Positions 28,611-37,026 of a stretch of DNA of 64,000 nucleotides are shown here, piece after piece. Location: assembly GCF_000737335.2 (NCBI RefSeq), contig NZ_JMCC02000010.1, forward strand, positions 1 through 64,000. Direction: 5' to 3'. Within the stretch, counting starts at the first letter, position 1, and every line of letters begins with the position of its first letter. This DNA is from Enhygromyxa salina (lineage in GTDB: Bacteria; Myxococcota_A; Polyangia; Nannocystales; Nannocystaceae). The notes beneath the pieces are model-generated. The model did not search any database. It was not told where the DNA came from and was given only the letters and a program-made list of their open reading frames with translations. The translations under genes and the position numbers were made by a program.

Positions 28611-30456
28611 GGGTCAGCGCTCCTTGGAGACCGGGGATCAACATCTCGAGCAGCGAGCGCGAGTCCACGCGAACCTCGGCGCGCGCCTGCATCCCGTCGT
28701 GAAACCGATAGCTGCGGCCATCGACGACAAACTCCGGGCTAGCGAGGGTCGCCTCGACCAACACCATCGGGCCCGCGATCGTGAGGCTGTCCGCCAACGC
28801 TGGACCCAAGAAGCGCTGGACCTCGGACGGACCCACGACCTCGTCGCTGACCCGCGAGATCGTGACGCGCTGGTAGGCGCGAGGGTAGCCGGGCAGCTCG
28901 ATCCGCATCGCCATGCCCGGCTCGATCCGGGGGCTGTCTGCGCCCGGCATCAACGCGACCACGCGCTGCGCGTCGTCGGCTCGAACCAGTGACATCACGA
29001 TCTCACCGACCCCAATGTGCTGGCCAGAACGAATCCGCAGATCACTGACGACCCCACCAACGGGCGCGCGGATCTCTCGCTCGGCCAGGGCCGCGCGGGC
29101 GTCGCGACGTTGCCGACGCAGCGCCACGACCGACGCTGCGGTGGCCTGATCTTGCGGGTCCAGCAGCCGCGCGCGCAGCTGCGATCGCCAGCTCGCTTCG
29201 ACCCGCGTCAGCTCGTCTCGGGCCTGGCGGTCGTCGAGTCGCGCGAGCAGATCGCCTGGCTGCACCACTTGGCCGGGGGTGACCGCGAGCTCGCTCAGGG
29301 GCCCGCTCGCGCTCGCCGTGACCTCGCTGCGCGCCTGCAGCCGCACCACCGCCGGCCCCGCGCTGTAGATGTTGACCCGGCCGAGCACCAGATAGGCCAG
29401 CGCGCTGACAACCAACGCGACGACCAGGCGGTGGGTCCACACGACCCAGGCCCCATTCACCCGCACGACATCCCCGCCGCGGGCGACCTTCCTGCGCTCG
29501 CGCAGGGCCTCGGCGCGAAACGGTCCCTCGCTGCGGGTCTCGTGCTCGCGCACCACCAGCGCGACCTCTTCACGCCGCGCGAGGTGATCCATCATGGGCC
29601 CCGCTCGGGCCACGAACAGCCCCAAGGTCCCGCGCTCGCGCGGATCGAAGCCGTGACGGTGGGCCGCACGAGCGACGACGATCACCGCGTGCACGTCACC
29701 GCCGGCCCCACGGATCGGCGCGACCAAGAGCTGTTCACGACCGTCGCCGCCCGGATCGTCGAGCGCCCGACAATAGCGAGGATCCGCGTCGGCTCGGGTC
29801 GCCCACACCCCTCGGCCCGTTCGCGCGACAAACCCGCTGATGCCCTCGTTGGCCCAGCCTTCACGGGCGTGCGGGCCCAATGCCCACAGCGCGCCGGCGT
29901 GTGCGTCGTGCAGCAGGCAGTGGACACGATCGGCGCGCAGCAGCTCGAGCAACGCGGCGCAGACTGCCGCGGTCGCGGTCGCGGGGTCTTCGCTGCTCGC
30001 AAACCGGCCCGCTGCGTCTAGCACCGCTTTGTGCAGCTTCGCGTCGTCGATTGACTCGGGCACCGGATCGCCAGCCGGTGGCCCCATCAACGCGCTAGCG
30101 ATCAGGTCGGTGAGATCAGGGGGAGAGATCTCTGGGCCGACGACAAAATAGATGCGTGGATCGGCGAGCGTCACCCACCCCTGGCTTGGGGCGCTCACGA
30201 TCACGCGCGCCCGCGCCCCAACGACGGCGAGCCCCTTGTTTAGCGTGGATTCGTCGACCCGATGAAATACGACGAGTGCCACTGGCTCTGCCGCGAGACA
30301 AGCTGCCAGCTCCGTGGCAATGGGTCCACAACGTACAGTTTCAATATGCGCGCTCGAGGCGGCTTCGATTGCATCTAGTCCTTCGTCATTTCCAATCACC
30401 AAGACGGCAATGCCGTCCTCGCGGTCGGGTGACTTCAATGTTCGATCCAGGCTCAT
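28603..30456 (-). CDS. GAF domain - HlyD-type membrane-fusion protein
   Basis: A 617-residue fusion. Residues 1-120 resemble a receiver-like alpha/beta fold without a clear phospho-Asp set. About 140-290 is a GAF domain (AVLDAAGRFASSEDP start, VRGAGGD-like core as IRGAGGDVHAVIVVARA). One membrane helix (about 340-362) follows, then an HlyD adaptor: lipoyl half (TASASGPLSELAVTPGQVV), short coiled coil, second half (IRAPVGGVVSDLRIRSGQ) and beta-barrel. The N-part is cytoplasmic and the adaptor periplasmic. A sensory GAF on an exporter adaptor suggests export gated by a cytoplasmic ligand, which is inference. It is first in the operon with the C39 exporter. Confidence 0.88.
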   Translation of the reverse strand: MSLDRTLKSPDREDGIAVLVIGNDEGLDAIEAASSAHIETVRCGPIATELAACLAAEPVALVVFHRVDESTLNKGLAVVGARARVIVSAPSQGWVTLADPRIYFVVGPEISPPDLTDLIASALMGPPAGDPVPESIDDAKLHKAVLDAAGRFASSEDPATATAAVCAALLELLRADRVHCLLHDAHAGALWALGPHAREGWANEGISGFVARTGRGVWATRADADPRYCRALDDPGGDGREQLLVAPIRGAGGDVHAVIVVARAAHRHGFDPRERGTLGLFVARAGPMMDHLARREEVALVVREHETRSEGPFRAEALRERRKVARGGDVVRVNGAWVVWTHRLVVALVVSALAYLVLGRVNIYSAGPAVVRLQARSEVTASASGPLSELAVTPGQVVQPGDLLARLDDRQARDELTRVEASWRSQLRARLLDPQDQATAASVVALRRQRRDARAALAEREIRAPVGGVVSDLRIRSGQHIGVGEIVMSLVRADDAQRVVALMPGADSPRIEPGMAMRIELPGYPRAYQRVTISRVSDEVVGPSEVQRFLGPALADSLTIAGPMVLVEATLASPEFVVDGRSYRFHDGMQARAEVRVDSRSLLEMLIPGLQGALTRG

Positions 30457-30606
30457 GGAGGGGGTGTGGTGGCGGTTGATGTGCTCACTGTGCGGTAATG
30501 ACGTTGTTTCGACCAGCGATCACATGTGCTTATATCTCCATCGTCGTGATGGCGCGGCTGGCCGCGCTGTCATAACGCAGACCAACGAAAGTCGAAAGAA
30601 AAAACA
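30457..30606. promoter_or_regulatory. Divergent promoter region between exporter operon and peptide gene
   Basis: 150 bp, less GC-rich than its surroundings. It must hold promoters for the minus-strand exporter operon and for the peptide gene. TATATC at 30531 is the most -10-like word on the plus strand but has no well-spaced -35. A perfect palindrome lies at 30552-30567. Confidence 0.5.
30552..30567. promoter_or_regulatory. Perfect inverted repeat, candidate operator
   Basis: GCGCGGC-TG-GCCGCGC, 7-bp arms with a 2-base centre, lies 39 bp before the peptide start codon and just after the TATATC word. It could be an operator, or a short hairpin in the leader RNA. Confidence 0.4.
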
Positions 30607-30801
30607 ATGAAGCACATCAATGATCGTATCGCATCTCGCCGCAGCCGTACGCCCGGAAAGGAGCTCCAGCGGGACGAGCTCGGCTCCGCCGTGGGCGGTG
30701 GCTGCTGCGTCCAGGGTTGCTCGGGCTGCGACCTCCCGGCGTTCCCGAAGCCGAAGCCGTTCCCGACCCTCCCGGGCGGCCAGCTCCCCAGCTTCCCGTA
30801 G
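30607..30801 (+). CDS. Double-glycine leader peptide with Cys/Pro-rich core (candidate RiPP or bacteriocin precursor)
   Basis: A 64-residue peptide. The leader ends ELQRDELGSAVGG (19-31) and fits the C39 leader consensus exactly, with L20 at -12, E24 at -8, L25 at -7, A28 at -4 and G30-G31 at -2/-1. The predicted core is 33 residues starting GCCVQGCSGC, with Cys at 33, 34, 38 and 41, then a tail with eight Pro and K/F spacers (FPKPKPFP). No known bacteriocin comes to mind. The gene lies divergent from the C39 exporter operon and just upstream of a GDP-heptose and glycosyltransferase operon. An intrinsic terminator starts 8 bp after the stop. The ribosome site is weak (AAAG). Confidence 0.8.
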   Translation: MKHINDRIASRRSRTPGKELQRDELGSAVGGGCCVQGCSGCDLPAFPKPKPFPTLPGGQLPSFP

Positions 30802-30808
30802 GCTGTGT

Positions 30809-30840
30809 GGGCGGGCTCCACGTGGCGCCCGCCCCTTTTT
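30809..30840 (+). terminator. Intrinsic terminator after the peptide gene
   Basis: GGGCGGGC (30809-30816) pairs perfectly with GCCCGCCC (30827-30834). The loop itself holds CCACGTGG. C then TTTTT (30836-30840) follows. Read-through would reach gmhA 76 bp on, so it may set a high peptide-to-enzyme ratio. Confidence 0.85.
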
Positions 30841-30915
30841 ATTGTGTATCTGCTCAATCGCACCCCCTCACTTGCCCCCACCTCACGGCGGGCCCAGCCG
30901 GACGATCTACCTATC

Positions 30916-31497
30916 ATGCAGCTCCCACGCGAGACCCCTAGCATCGACCCCGAGGCCACCATCGCTCGGCACATCGCCGACGTCGCTTGTTTGCTGCGTG
31001 ACGTCTCGCCAAATGCGGTCGCCCGAATCGTTGAGCAGCTCCACGCGACCCGCCTCGCGGATGGGGTTGTTTATGCATTTGGAAATGGCGGCAGTGCGGC
31101 GACGGCCATGCATCTTTGCAATGATCTGCTCGCCAACGGCGCGGGGTACCCCACGCCGCTGCGGGTCCAGTGTCTGGCCAGCAATATCAGTACATTCTCG
31201 GCGCTCGCCAACGACACCGGCTACGAGAACGTGTTCGTGGGTCAGTTGCGCAGCCTTCAATCCACGGATATGGTCATTGCGATCTCGGCCTCTGGCAACT
31301 CGGAAAACTGTGTGCGCGCCGTGGCCCGAGCCAACGAGGTGGGCGCGACCAGCATCGGGCTGGTCGGCTTCGACGGCGGGCGCCTGGCCACGACCTGCGC
31401 CCTGAGCGTCCACGTGCCCCGCCACGACTATCTCGCGGTCGAGGATGTTCACAGCGTGCTGTGCCACGCGATCGCCCGCGCGCTCGGCAATGCCTAG
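30916..31497 (+). CDS. gmhA: Phosphoheptose isomerase (SIS domain)
   Basis: This 193-residue cytoplasmic enzyme, of normal GmhA length, is predicted to convert sedoheptulose-7-phosphate to D-glycero-D-manno-heptose-7-phosphate. The SIS phosphate loop is FGNGGSAATAMH (55-66), and AISASGNSENC is the second sugar-phosphate site. Metal-ligand positions corresponding to His, Glu, Gln and His in E. coli GmhA appear here as H66, D70, E176 and H184, a variant I recall from SIS proteins of GDP-heptose clusters. I chose the ATG at 30916 over an upstream in-frame start on length. It heads the operon with the kinase and fused HddC-GmhB genes. Confidence 0.88.
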   Translation: MQLPRETPSIDPEATIARHIADVACLLRDVSPNAVARIVEQLHATRLADGVVYAFGNGGSAATAMHLCNDLLANGAGYPTPLRVQCLASNISTFSALANDTGYENVFVGQLRSLQSTDMVIAISASGNSENCVRAVARANEVGATSIGLVGFDGGRLATTCALSVHVPRHDYLAVEDVHSVLCHAIARALGNA

Positions 31498-31533
31498 TTC
31501 TCGATCTTTGACGAAAGGGCCGCGAGGCCGCTC

Positions 31534-33204
31534 ATGATGTCCGAATCAACCCATCCGACCCCCATCGACTGGTGGCCCGTCAGCATCGATGATCGCATTG
31601 GTGACGCCCTCGACGGGTTCATCGACACGCTCCAAGCCAGCCCGGTCGAGCTCGATCTCGCCGCGCTCGAGCATGCCGACGCGTGTCTGACCCACGCGAT
31701 GCAGGTGGAGATCCACGACATCATCGATGGCGCCGCGCTGTCGCATTATTGCCACCTGATCAACGGCTGGGGCGACGCGCGCCTGGGCGGCGGGCAGCTC
31801 GGCGATGGGCTTGGTTTCTACGCCCGATCGGGCGCGACGCGCCCCTACATCCGCCAGTTCCATCGCGACGGGGACTTTCATCCGTGGCAGACCTTGGCCT
31901 ATGCGGTCATGGCCGGCGCCGATCTCGACCGTGAATTGCCAGGGCTCGGGGTCACGCTGCGCCAGCTGTACCTCGAGAGCCGCGAGATCCCGACCGCCGA
32001 GGGCGAGGAGCTTGGCCACCTGCTGTTTGCGCTGGCCCACATGGATCCACCCGCGGACTTTTGTGTGGAGCTCGACGGTCGCACCTGCGGGCTGGTGGAC
32101 ATCATGGAGCTGGCGATCACAGCCCACCACCACGGGCACTTTCGGGTCTGCTGCAAGACCCACCTGAGCGAGGGTATCTGCGCCGCAGCGGCGAAGCTGC
32201 CCTCGCTGCACGGCTACCGTGAGCAGGCCCAGGCGTTCCTCGACGGGCAGCTCGACATGATGCTGTTGCTGACCCTCGCCGGGCGTGAGCGCTGCGCGGC
32301 CCAGCTGTCGGGCCAGCCGCTGGACCCGGGCTCACTGAGCGAGGCGATCTTGAAGGCGCTGGCGCGGACCAGCAACTTCGAGGATCACCTGTTCTTCGCG
32401 GGGCACCTGCTCGAGCTCGGGGTGTTTGCGGCCAGCTTTGGCTACGAGCTGCCCCAGGTCCATCGCCGCGCGATGGCCTTGCTCGCCAACCTGACCAACA
32501 CGATCCTGCCCCAGTACCTCGGGCGCAGCGGGTTCGCCGAGCACTTCTTGTTTTACGGGCACTATCGCCGGGCGATCACCTTGTTGCCCACGATGCTCGC
32601 GGCGGCCGACGAACCCGGCTGGACGCTCGACCGCACGACCCTCGCGGCCTTTACCGTCGACTTCAATCTCCCGCGCGAGGCCCCGCAGCTGGTCGAGCCG
32701 CCCGGCGCGGACGCGTGGACGATCGCCCCCGCGGCGGTCCCTCGCGCGAACTTTCTGGACATCGTGCAGGCCGCCCGCGCGCAGCTGCCCGAGGGGTTCG
32801 AGCTGCGTGGAAACCGGGCCCACTATCGTCACATCAAGCCGCATCACTGGCCCAAGTCGCTGCATTACGAGCTGCTCGATCACACCAGCCAAGGCCCCTG
32901 GTACGCGCTCGAGCTGCACGTCGAAGACGACGTCGTCGCGGCGTTGATCCCGGCCCTCGCCGCCCAACAGTCGGTGTTCGCCGCGGTGTTCGGCGAGCCC
33001 CACGTCGCGTGGGTCCCGAGCTGGGGCAACGGCGCGCGGCTGCAGGCGTTCATCCCCGACGACAGTGACCCCGAGCAGGTCGCCCGCCTGGTCAGGGCTG
33101 CGATCGATCGCAGCTACGCCGAGGTCGATCGCGCTTACCAAGCGCTGCGCGAGCGGGTTGGTCCGCTCGGCCTCACCCAACCCGAGCTGTTCACGCTGCG
33201 CTGA
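31534..33204 (+). CDS. Unrecognised protein in the heptose/peptide cluster
   Basis: A 556-residue, apparently soluble protein that I cannot assign. Residues 1-370 are mostly helical and rich in His, Asp and Glu, with a striking segment RQFHRDGDFHPWQTLAYAV (residues about 108-126), and later ITAHHHGHF and EHFLFYGHYRRA. Residues about 430-550 look like a separate alpha/beta domain (LHYELLDHT, WYALELHVEDDV, AWVPSWGNG). The His/Asp-rich first part could hold a metal site or an alpha-barrel active site. It lies 36 bp after gmhA and 20 bp before the fused hddC-gmhB gene. It is the best candidate for a peptide- or glycan-tailoring enzyme here. Confidence 0.75.
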   Translation: MMSESTHPTPIDWWPVSIDDRIGDALDGFIDTLQASPVELDLAALEHADACLTHAMQVEIHDIIDGAALSHYCHLINGWGDARLGGGQLGDGLGFYARSGATRPYIRQFHRDGDFHPWQTLAYAVMAGADLDRELPGLGVTLRQLYLESREIPTAEGEELGHLLFALAHMDPPADFCVELDGRTCGLVDIMELAITAHHHGHFRVCCKTHLSEGICAAAAKLPSLHGYREQAQAFLDGQLDMMLLLTLAGRERCAAQLSGQPLDPGSLSEAILKALARTSNFEDHLFFAGHLLELGVFAASFGYELPQVHRRAMALLANLTNTILPQYLGRSGFAEHFLFYGHYRRAITLLPTMLAAADEPGWTLDRTTLAAFTVDFNLPREAPQLVEPPGADAWTIAPAAVPRANFLDIVQAARAQLPEGFELRGNRAHYRHIKPHHWPKSLHYELLDHTSQGPWYALELHVEDDVVAALIPALAAQQSVFAAVFGEPHVAWVPSWGNGARLQAFIPDDSDPEQVARLVRAAIDRSYAEVDRAYQALRERVGPLGLTQPELFTLR

Positions 33205-33224
33205 GCCCCAGCGCCGGAGCCATC

Positions 33225-34562
33225 GTGGTCAATCCAACCCAAGGGGTCATCGCCGTGATCGTGGCTGGCGGCCTGGCCACCCGCATGGCGAGCGCGACCG
33301 CGGCGGTGCCCAAGGTCTTGCTGGCGATCGCGGGCAAGTCCGTGCTCGAGCACCAGCTGCAGCAGTTCCGCGCCGCGGGCATCACTCGGGTGATCGTCCT
33401 GGCTGGGCACCTCGCGGGCGCGATCGAGCTCGCGGCGGCGCGGGCCTCGGACCGCAGCTTCCACGTGGAGGTTCGGACCGAGGCCCAGGCGATGGGCTCG
33501 GGCGGGTGCCTGCGACAGCTGCACGATCTGAATGGCCCGGCCGTCGTCGTGTTTGGTGACGTCATGTTCGACGTGGACCTTGGCGCGCTGCTCGAAACCC
33601 ACACACGCCAGCGCGCCACGATCACCGCGGTCGTGCACCCCAACACGCACCCGCACGACAGCGACCTGGTCGACGTCGACGCGGACCACCGCGTGACCGC
33701 GCTGCACCCCAAGCCCCACCCGCCAGGCTCGCGGCTGCGCAACCTCGTGACCGCGGGCCTGTTTGTGATCGAGCCAGCGTTCATCGAGCAGATCCCGAGC
33801 GTCCTCGAGGCGCCCAAGCTCGACCTCGTTCAGGATCTGATCACGGCCGCGCTAGCGAGGGGGCAGCGTGTCCAGGCGTGGCAGACCAGCGCGTACCTGC
33901 ACGACATGGGCACGCCCCAGCGCTACGCACAGGCTCAGGCCGCGTGGGCCCAGGGGATCCCCGCGCGACGCCGACGGCCACGAGCGACCGTGTTCGTGGA
34001 TCGCGACGGGACCCTCAACCGCCACGTCGGCTACCTGCGCCGGCCCGAGCAACTCGAGCTGCTGCCCGGCGTCGCCCAGGCGATCGCCCGGCTCAACCAG
34101 CTCGACGTCCAGGTCGTCGTCGTCACCAACCAGCCTGTGCTCGCGCGCGGCGAGCTCGACGAGGCCGGGCTCGCGCAGATCCACGCCGAGCTCGAGACCC
34201 AGCTTGGCCGCGCTGGCGCCTACGTGGATCGCATCTACCACTGTCCCCACCACCCCGACGCGGGCTTCGAGGGCGAGCGCCCCGAGCTCAAGTGCGCGTG
34301 TGCATGCCGCAAGCCTAGGACCGGCATGATCGACGCGGCCACGTCCGATCTGCACGTGGATCGGGCCGCGTCCGTGCTGATCGGCGACACCGAGCGTGAC
34401 CTGGACGCGGCGTTGAACGCCGGCCTGCGCCCAGTGCTTGTCAGCGCTAACGCTCACGCGCTCGCCGTGGCGCGCGGCGTCCAGTGGTTCCCCGACCTCG
34501 CGCGCGCCTGCCTGGCGCTGTTCCCCAATCCGCAGCCAAACCCCCAGCCCAACCCCTCATGA
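33225..34562 (+). CDS. Fused heptose-1-phosphate nucleotidylyltransferase / heptose-1,7-bisphosphate phosphatase
   Basis: A 445-residue bifunctional protein. Residues 1-240 are a sugar nucleotidylyltransferase (HddC-like): VIVAGGLATRM (11-21), K30 in VPK, FGDVMFD (110-116). Residues 255-430 are a GmhB-type HAD phosphatase: VFVDRDGTLN with D259 and D261, TNQ 301-303, the GmhB zinc loop with C340, H342 and C357/C359/C361, and GDTERD (388-393). It should remove the 7-phosphate and transfer the nucleotide (GMP by analogy with HddC). The start is GTG. Its TGA overlaps the ATG of the kinase gene. The two halves read in one frame, so this is not a sequencing frameshift. Confidence 0.87.
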   Translation: MVNPTQGVIAVIVAGGLATRMASATAAVPKVLLAIAGKSVLEHQLQQFRAAGITRVIVLAGHLAGAIELAAARASDRSFHVEVRTEAQAMGSGGCLRQLHDLNGPAVVVFGDVMFDVDLGALLETHTRQRATITAVVHPNTHPHDSDLVDVDADHRVTALHPKPHPPGSRLRNLVTAGLFVIEPAFIEQIPSVLEAPKLDLVQDLITAALARGQRVQAWQTSAYLHDMGTPQRYAQAQAAWAQGIPARRRRPRATVFVDRDGTLNRHVGYLRRPEQLELLPGVAQAIARLNQLDVQVVVVTNQPVLARGELDEAGLAQIHAELETQLGRAGAYVDRIYHCPHHPDAGFEGERPELKCACACRKPRTGMIDAATSDLHVDRAASVLIGDTERDLDAALNAGLRPVLVSANAHALAVARGVQWFPDLARACLALFPNPQPNPQPNPS

Positions 34563-35581
34563 TGATCACGACCCGGACCCCGCTGCGCGCGAGCTTTGTT
34601 GGTGGCGGCACTGATCTGCCCAACTACTACCGCGAGTACGGCGGCGCGGTCGTGTCGACGGCGCTGCGTCTGTATGTCGACGTCAGCGTCCGCCGCCGCT
34701 CGGCGCTGATGGGTCCGCGCTACCGGCTCGACTGCGGCACCCATGAAGAGGTCGACAACATCGGCGCGATCGAGCACCCGATCGTCCGCGAGGCGCTGCG
34801 CATGCTCGACGTCGATGTCCCGCTCGAGATCGTGTCGTACAGCGACGTGCCCAGCGGCACCGGGCTCGGCTCGTCGTCCAGCTTCACCGTTGGGCTGCTG
34901 CACGCGCTCGAGATCATGTTGGGCCGCCAGCCCGCGCCCGCGCAGCTCGCCGCCGCAGCCTTCCAACTCGAGGCCGTGATCCTCGACCAGCCGATCGGCC
35001 GCCAGGACCAAACGATCGCGGCGCTGGGTGGGCTGCAACACATTCGATTCTTGCGCGACGACCGGGTCGAGGCCCGACCCGCGCCCACGCCCACGCCCAC
35101 CTCGATCGCGCTCGAGCGTGGCGGGCTGCTGTTTTATCTGGGCGGTCAACGCCGCGCCGGTCCGCTGCTGCGCTCGCTGCAGACCCCGAGCGACGCCCAA
35201 CGCCAGGGCCTGCGCGCGATCGCGGGCACCTGTGAAGCCTTCGGCGCCGCGCTGGACCAAGGAGCCAAGCTCGCCAAGCTCGGCGAGATCCTGGACCAGA
35301 CCTGGCAGCTCAAGCGCGAGCTGAGTCCGGGCGTCGCCTCGCCCCTCGTCGACCAGGCCTACGCTGCCGCCCAGGCCGCTGGGGCCTACGGCGGCAAGCT
35401 GCTCGGCGCCGGCGGGACGGGCTGCTTGCTGGTCCTCGCCGATCCCAAGCGTCACCCGGGGATCCGAGCCGCGCTCGCGCGCTTCGCCGAGCTCCCGTTT
35501 CAATTCTCCGCGCACGGCTCGCGGGTGCTGCATGCGGCGACACCCCAGCGTGAGCACCCCAGCGTGAGCACCCCACCATGA
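34559..35581 (+). CDS. hddA: D-glycero-alpha-D-manno-heptose 7-phosphate kinase (GHMP kinase)
   Basis: A 340-residue cytoplasmic kinase predicted to phosphorylate heptose-7-phosphate at C1. N-terminal substrate motif TPLRASFVGGGTDLPNYY (7-24), the GHMP ATP loop PSGTGLGSSSS (98-108) and the late glycine motif GKLLGAGGTGCLL all fit HddA. Its ATG overlaps the upstream stop (ATGA), and its own stop overlaps the next gene in the same way. The last 15 residues are coded by a short repeat (CAGCGTGAGCACCC twice). An in-frame second ATG at 34562 is equally possible. Confidence 0.88.
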   Translation: MMITTRTPLRASFVGGGTDLPNYYREYGGAVVSTALRLYVDVSVRRRSALMGPRYRLDCGTHEEVDNIGAIEHPIVREALRMLDVDVPLEIVSYSDVPSGTGLGSSSSFTVGLLHALEIMLGRQPAPAQLAAAAFQLEAVILDQPIGRQDQTIAALGGLQHIRFLRDDRVEARPAPTPTPTSIALERGGLLFYLGGQRRAGPLLRSLQTPSDAQRQGLRAIAGTCEAFGAALDQGAKLAKLGEILDQTWQLKRELSPGVASPLVDQAYAAAQAAGAYGGKLLGAGGTGCLLVLADPKRHPGIRAALARFAELPFQFSAHGSRVLHAATPQREHPSVSTPP

Positions 35582-37026
35582 GCACCACACGAATCGGGAC
35601 ATGGGGCTTTGGCCCGCACCCGTGGGTCAGCGTCGAGCGAACCCGGCAGTTCTACGCCCGCAGCCTCGCGCCGCAGTTCGAGCTGATCGACGCCGACGCG
35701 GATCCCCACGCCACGGTCGACGTGTACCTGTCGTTCGCCAGCTCCCGCTGGTACGCAGCCCCGCGCCCCTGCGAAGCGCCGATCGTGCTCGCGATGCACG
35801 GCGGCCCCGTCATCGAGCACGCGCACCTGCCCAAGTGGCTGCCGCAGCTGCGCACCACCGACACCTTGCTGGTCAACTGCGAGGCCGACGTCGAGATCAT
35901 ACGGGCGATGTGCGACGTGCCGCCGCAATTGGTCGTGCTGCCGCTGCCGGTCGACGCCGAGGTGTTTGTCCCCTACGACCGCGCCGACTGCCGACCGGAG
36001 TTTGGCCTGGCCAGCGATGACGTCGTGCTTGGCTTCGTCGCTCGCCTGGTCCCGCAAAAACACCTCCACGGGTTCTTGCGGGTGGTCGCCGCCGTCCGTG
36101 ATCAGCTCGCTCCGCGCCCCGTCCGGGCCCTGGTGATCGGAAATTTTGCGAGCAGCTACCCGGTCCTCGACTACGGCTGCGGTGAGTACGTTGACGTGAT
36201 CAAGTCCTTGGTCCACGAGCTCGGGCTCGACGACGCCCTGCGGTATTTTTCGGCCAAGCTCAGCGACGAGCAATTGGCGGCCGCCTACGCGTCGATGGAC
36301 GTGCTCGTGCACCCAACCCAGGCGATCGACGAGAACTTTGGGTACGTCGTGGTCGAGGCGCTCGCGTGCGGGACCCCGGTGGTCGCGGCCGCCTACGGTG
36401 GTGTTCGGGACTCCCTGATCCCCGGGCCCGCGGGCGCGCTGTTGCCAACCTGGGCGAGCGGCTCGGGGGTCCGCATGGATCTGCGTGGGGCCGTCGCGCC
36501 GATCCTCGCGCTGCTCGAGGAGCACGACGCCGAGCTGCGCGACCGCGCGACCGTGCACTACGCCCACACACGCTATGGGTTTCAGCGCTGCGCCGGGATC
36601 TTGTGTGATGTGCTCGCGTCCGCGTGCGCCCGGGCCGAGGTCGGCGAGCCCGTGACGATCACGACCCGACCACCCGCGATCGATCGGGGCTTGCTGCCGC
36701 CCAGCGATCCGCCCTACGCGGACTTCATCGAGCCGATCGCTCACTACGTCAGCCACCCATGCCCGACCCTGCGCCCGGATCAGCGTGTGGTCTGGGCGGC
36801 CGGGATCGGCGAGTGCGACGGTGAGCTTCGGCTCCTGGATCCGACCTGGCCCGCGGCGCTTCGCCTCGATCCGCGTGACCTGGAGCTCCTCGATCGCTGC
36901 CGCGTGCCGACGCCGGCCAGCGAGTTCGCCGAGCCCCACACCGACGCGTGGGCGCGGCTGCAAGGCTACGTCGAGCAGGGTCTGCTGATCCCCGAGCAAC
37001 GCGCGCTGCGAGGACCACGAGCATGA
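35578..37026 (+). CDS. GT4-family glycosyltransferase
   Basis: A 482-residue GT-B fold glycosyltransferase. The N-terminal half includes AMHGGPVIEHAH. The C-terminal nucleotide-sugar half has GFVARLVPQK, then DVLVHPT and the E-x7-E-like segment ENFGYVVVEALACGTPVVAA. About 110 extra residues (370-482) follow the catalytic domain, with a small domain that I do not recognise. It is cytoplasmic or peripheral. Being translationally coupled to the GDP-heptose genes (ATGA overlap), it probably uses that sugar nucleotide; acceptor unknown. Confidence 0.88.
   Translation: MSTTRIGTWGFGPHPWVSVERTRQFYARSLAPQFELIDADADPHATVDVYLSFASSRWYAAPRPCEAPIVLAMHGGPVIEHAHLPKWLPQLRTTDTLLVNCEADVEIIRAMCDVPPQLVVLPLPVDAEVFVPYDRADCRPEFGLASDDVVLGFVARLVPQKHLHGFLRVVAAVRDQLAPRPVRALVIGNFASSYPVLDYGCGEYVDVIKSLVHELGLDDALRYFSAKLSDEQLAAAYASMDVLVHPTQAIDENFGYVVVEALACGTPVVAAAYGGVRDSLIPGPAGALLPTWASGSGVRMDLRGAVAPILALLEEHDAELRDRATVHYAHTRYGFQRCAGILCDVLASACARAEVGEPVTITTRPPAIDRGLLPPSDPPYADFIEPIAHYVSHPCPTLRPDQRVVWAAGIGECDGELRLLDPTWPAALRLDPRDLELLDRCRVPTPASEFAEPHTDAWARLQGYVEQGLLIPEQRALRGPRA

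Noticed and set aside
33225..34562. Fusion of two enzymes as a sequencing frameshift or lost stop
   Set aside because: Both halves are in one frame with an ordinary linker, and the end overlaps the next start in the same ATGA manner as its neighbours.
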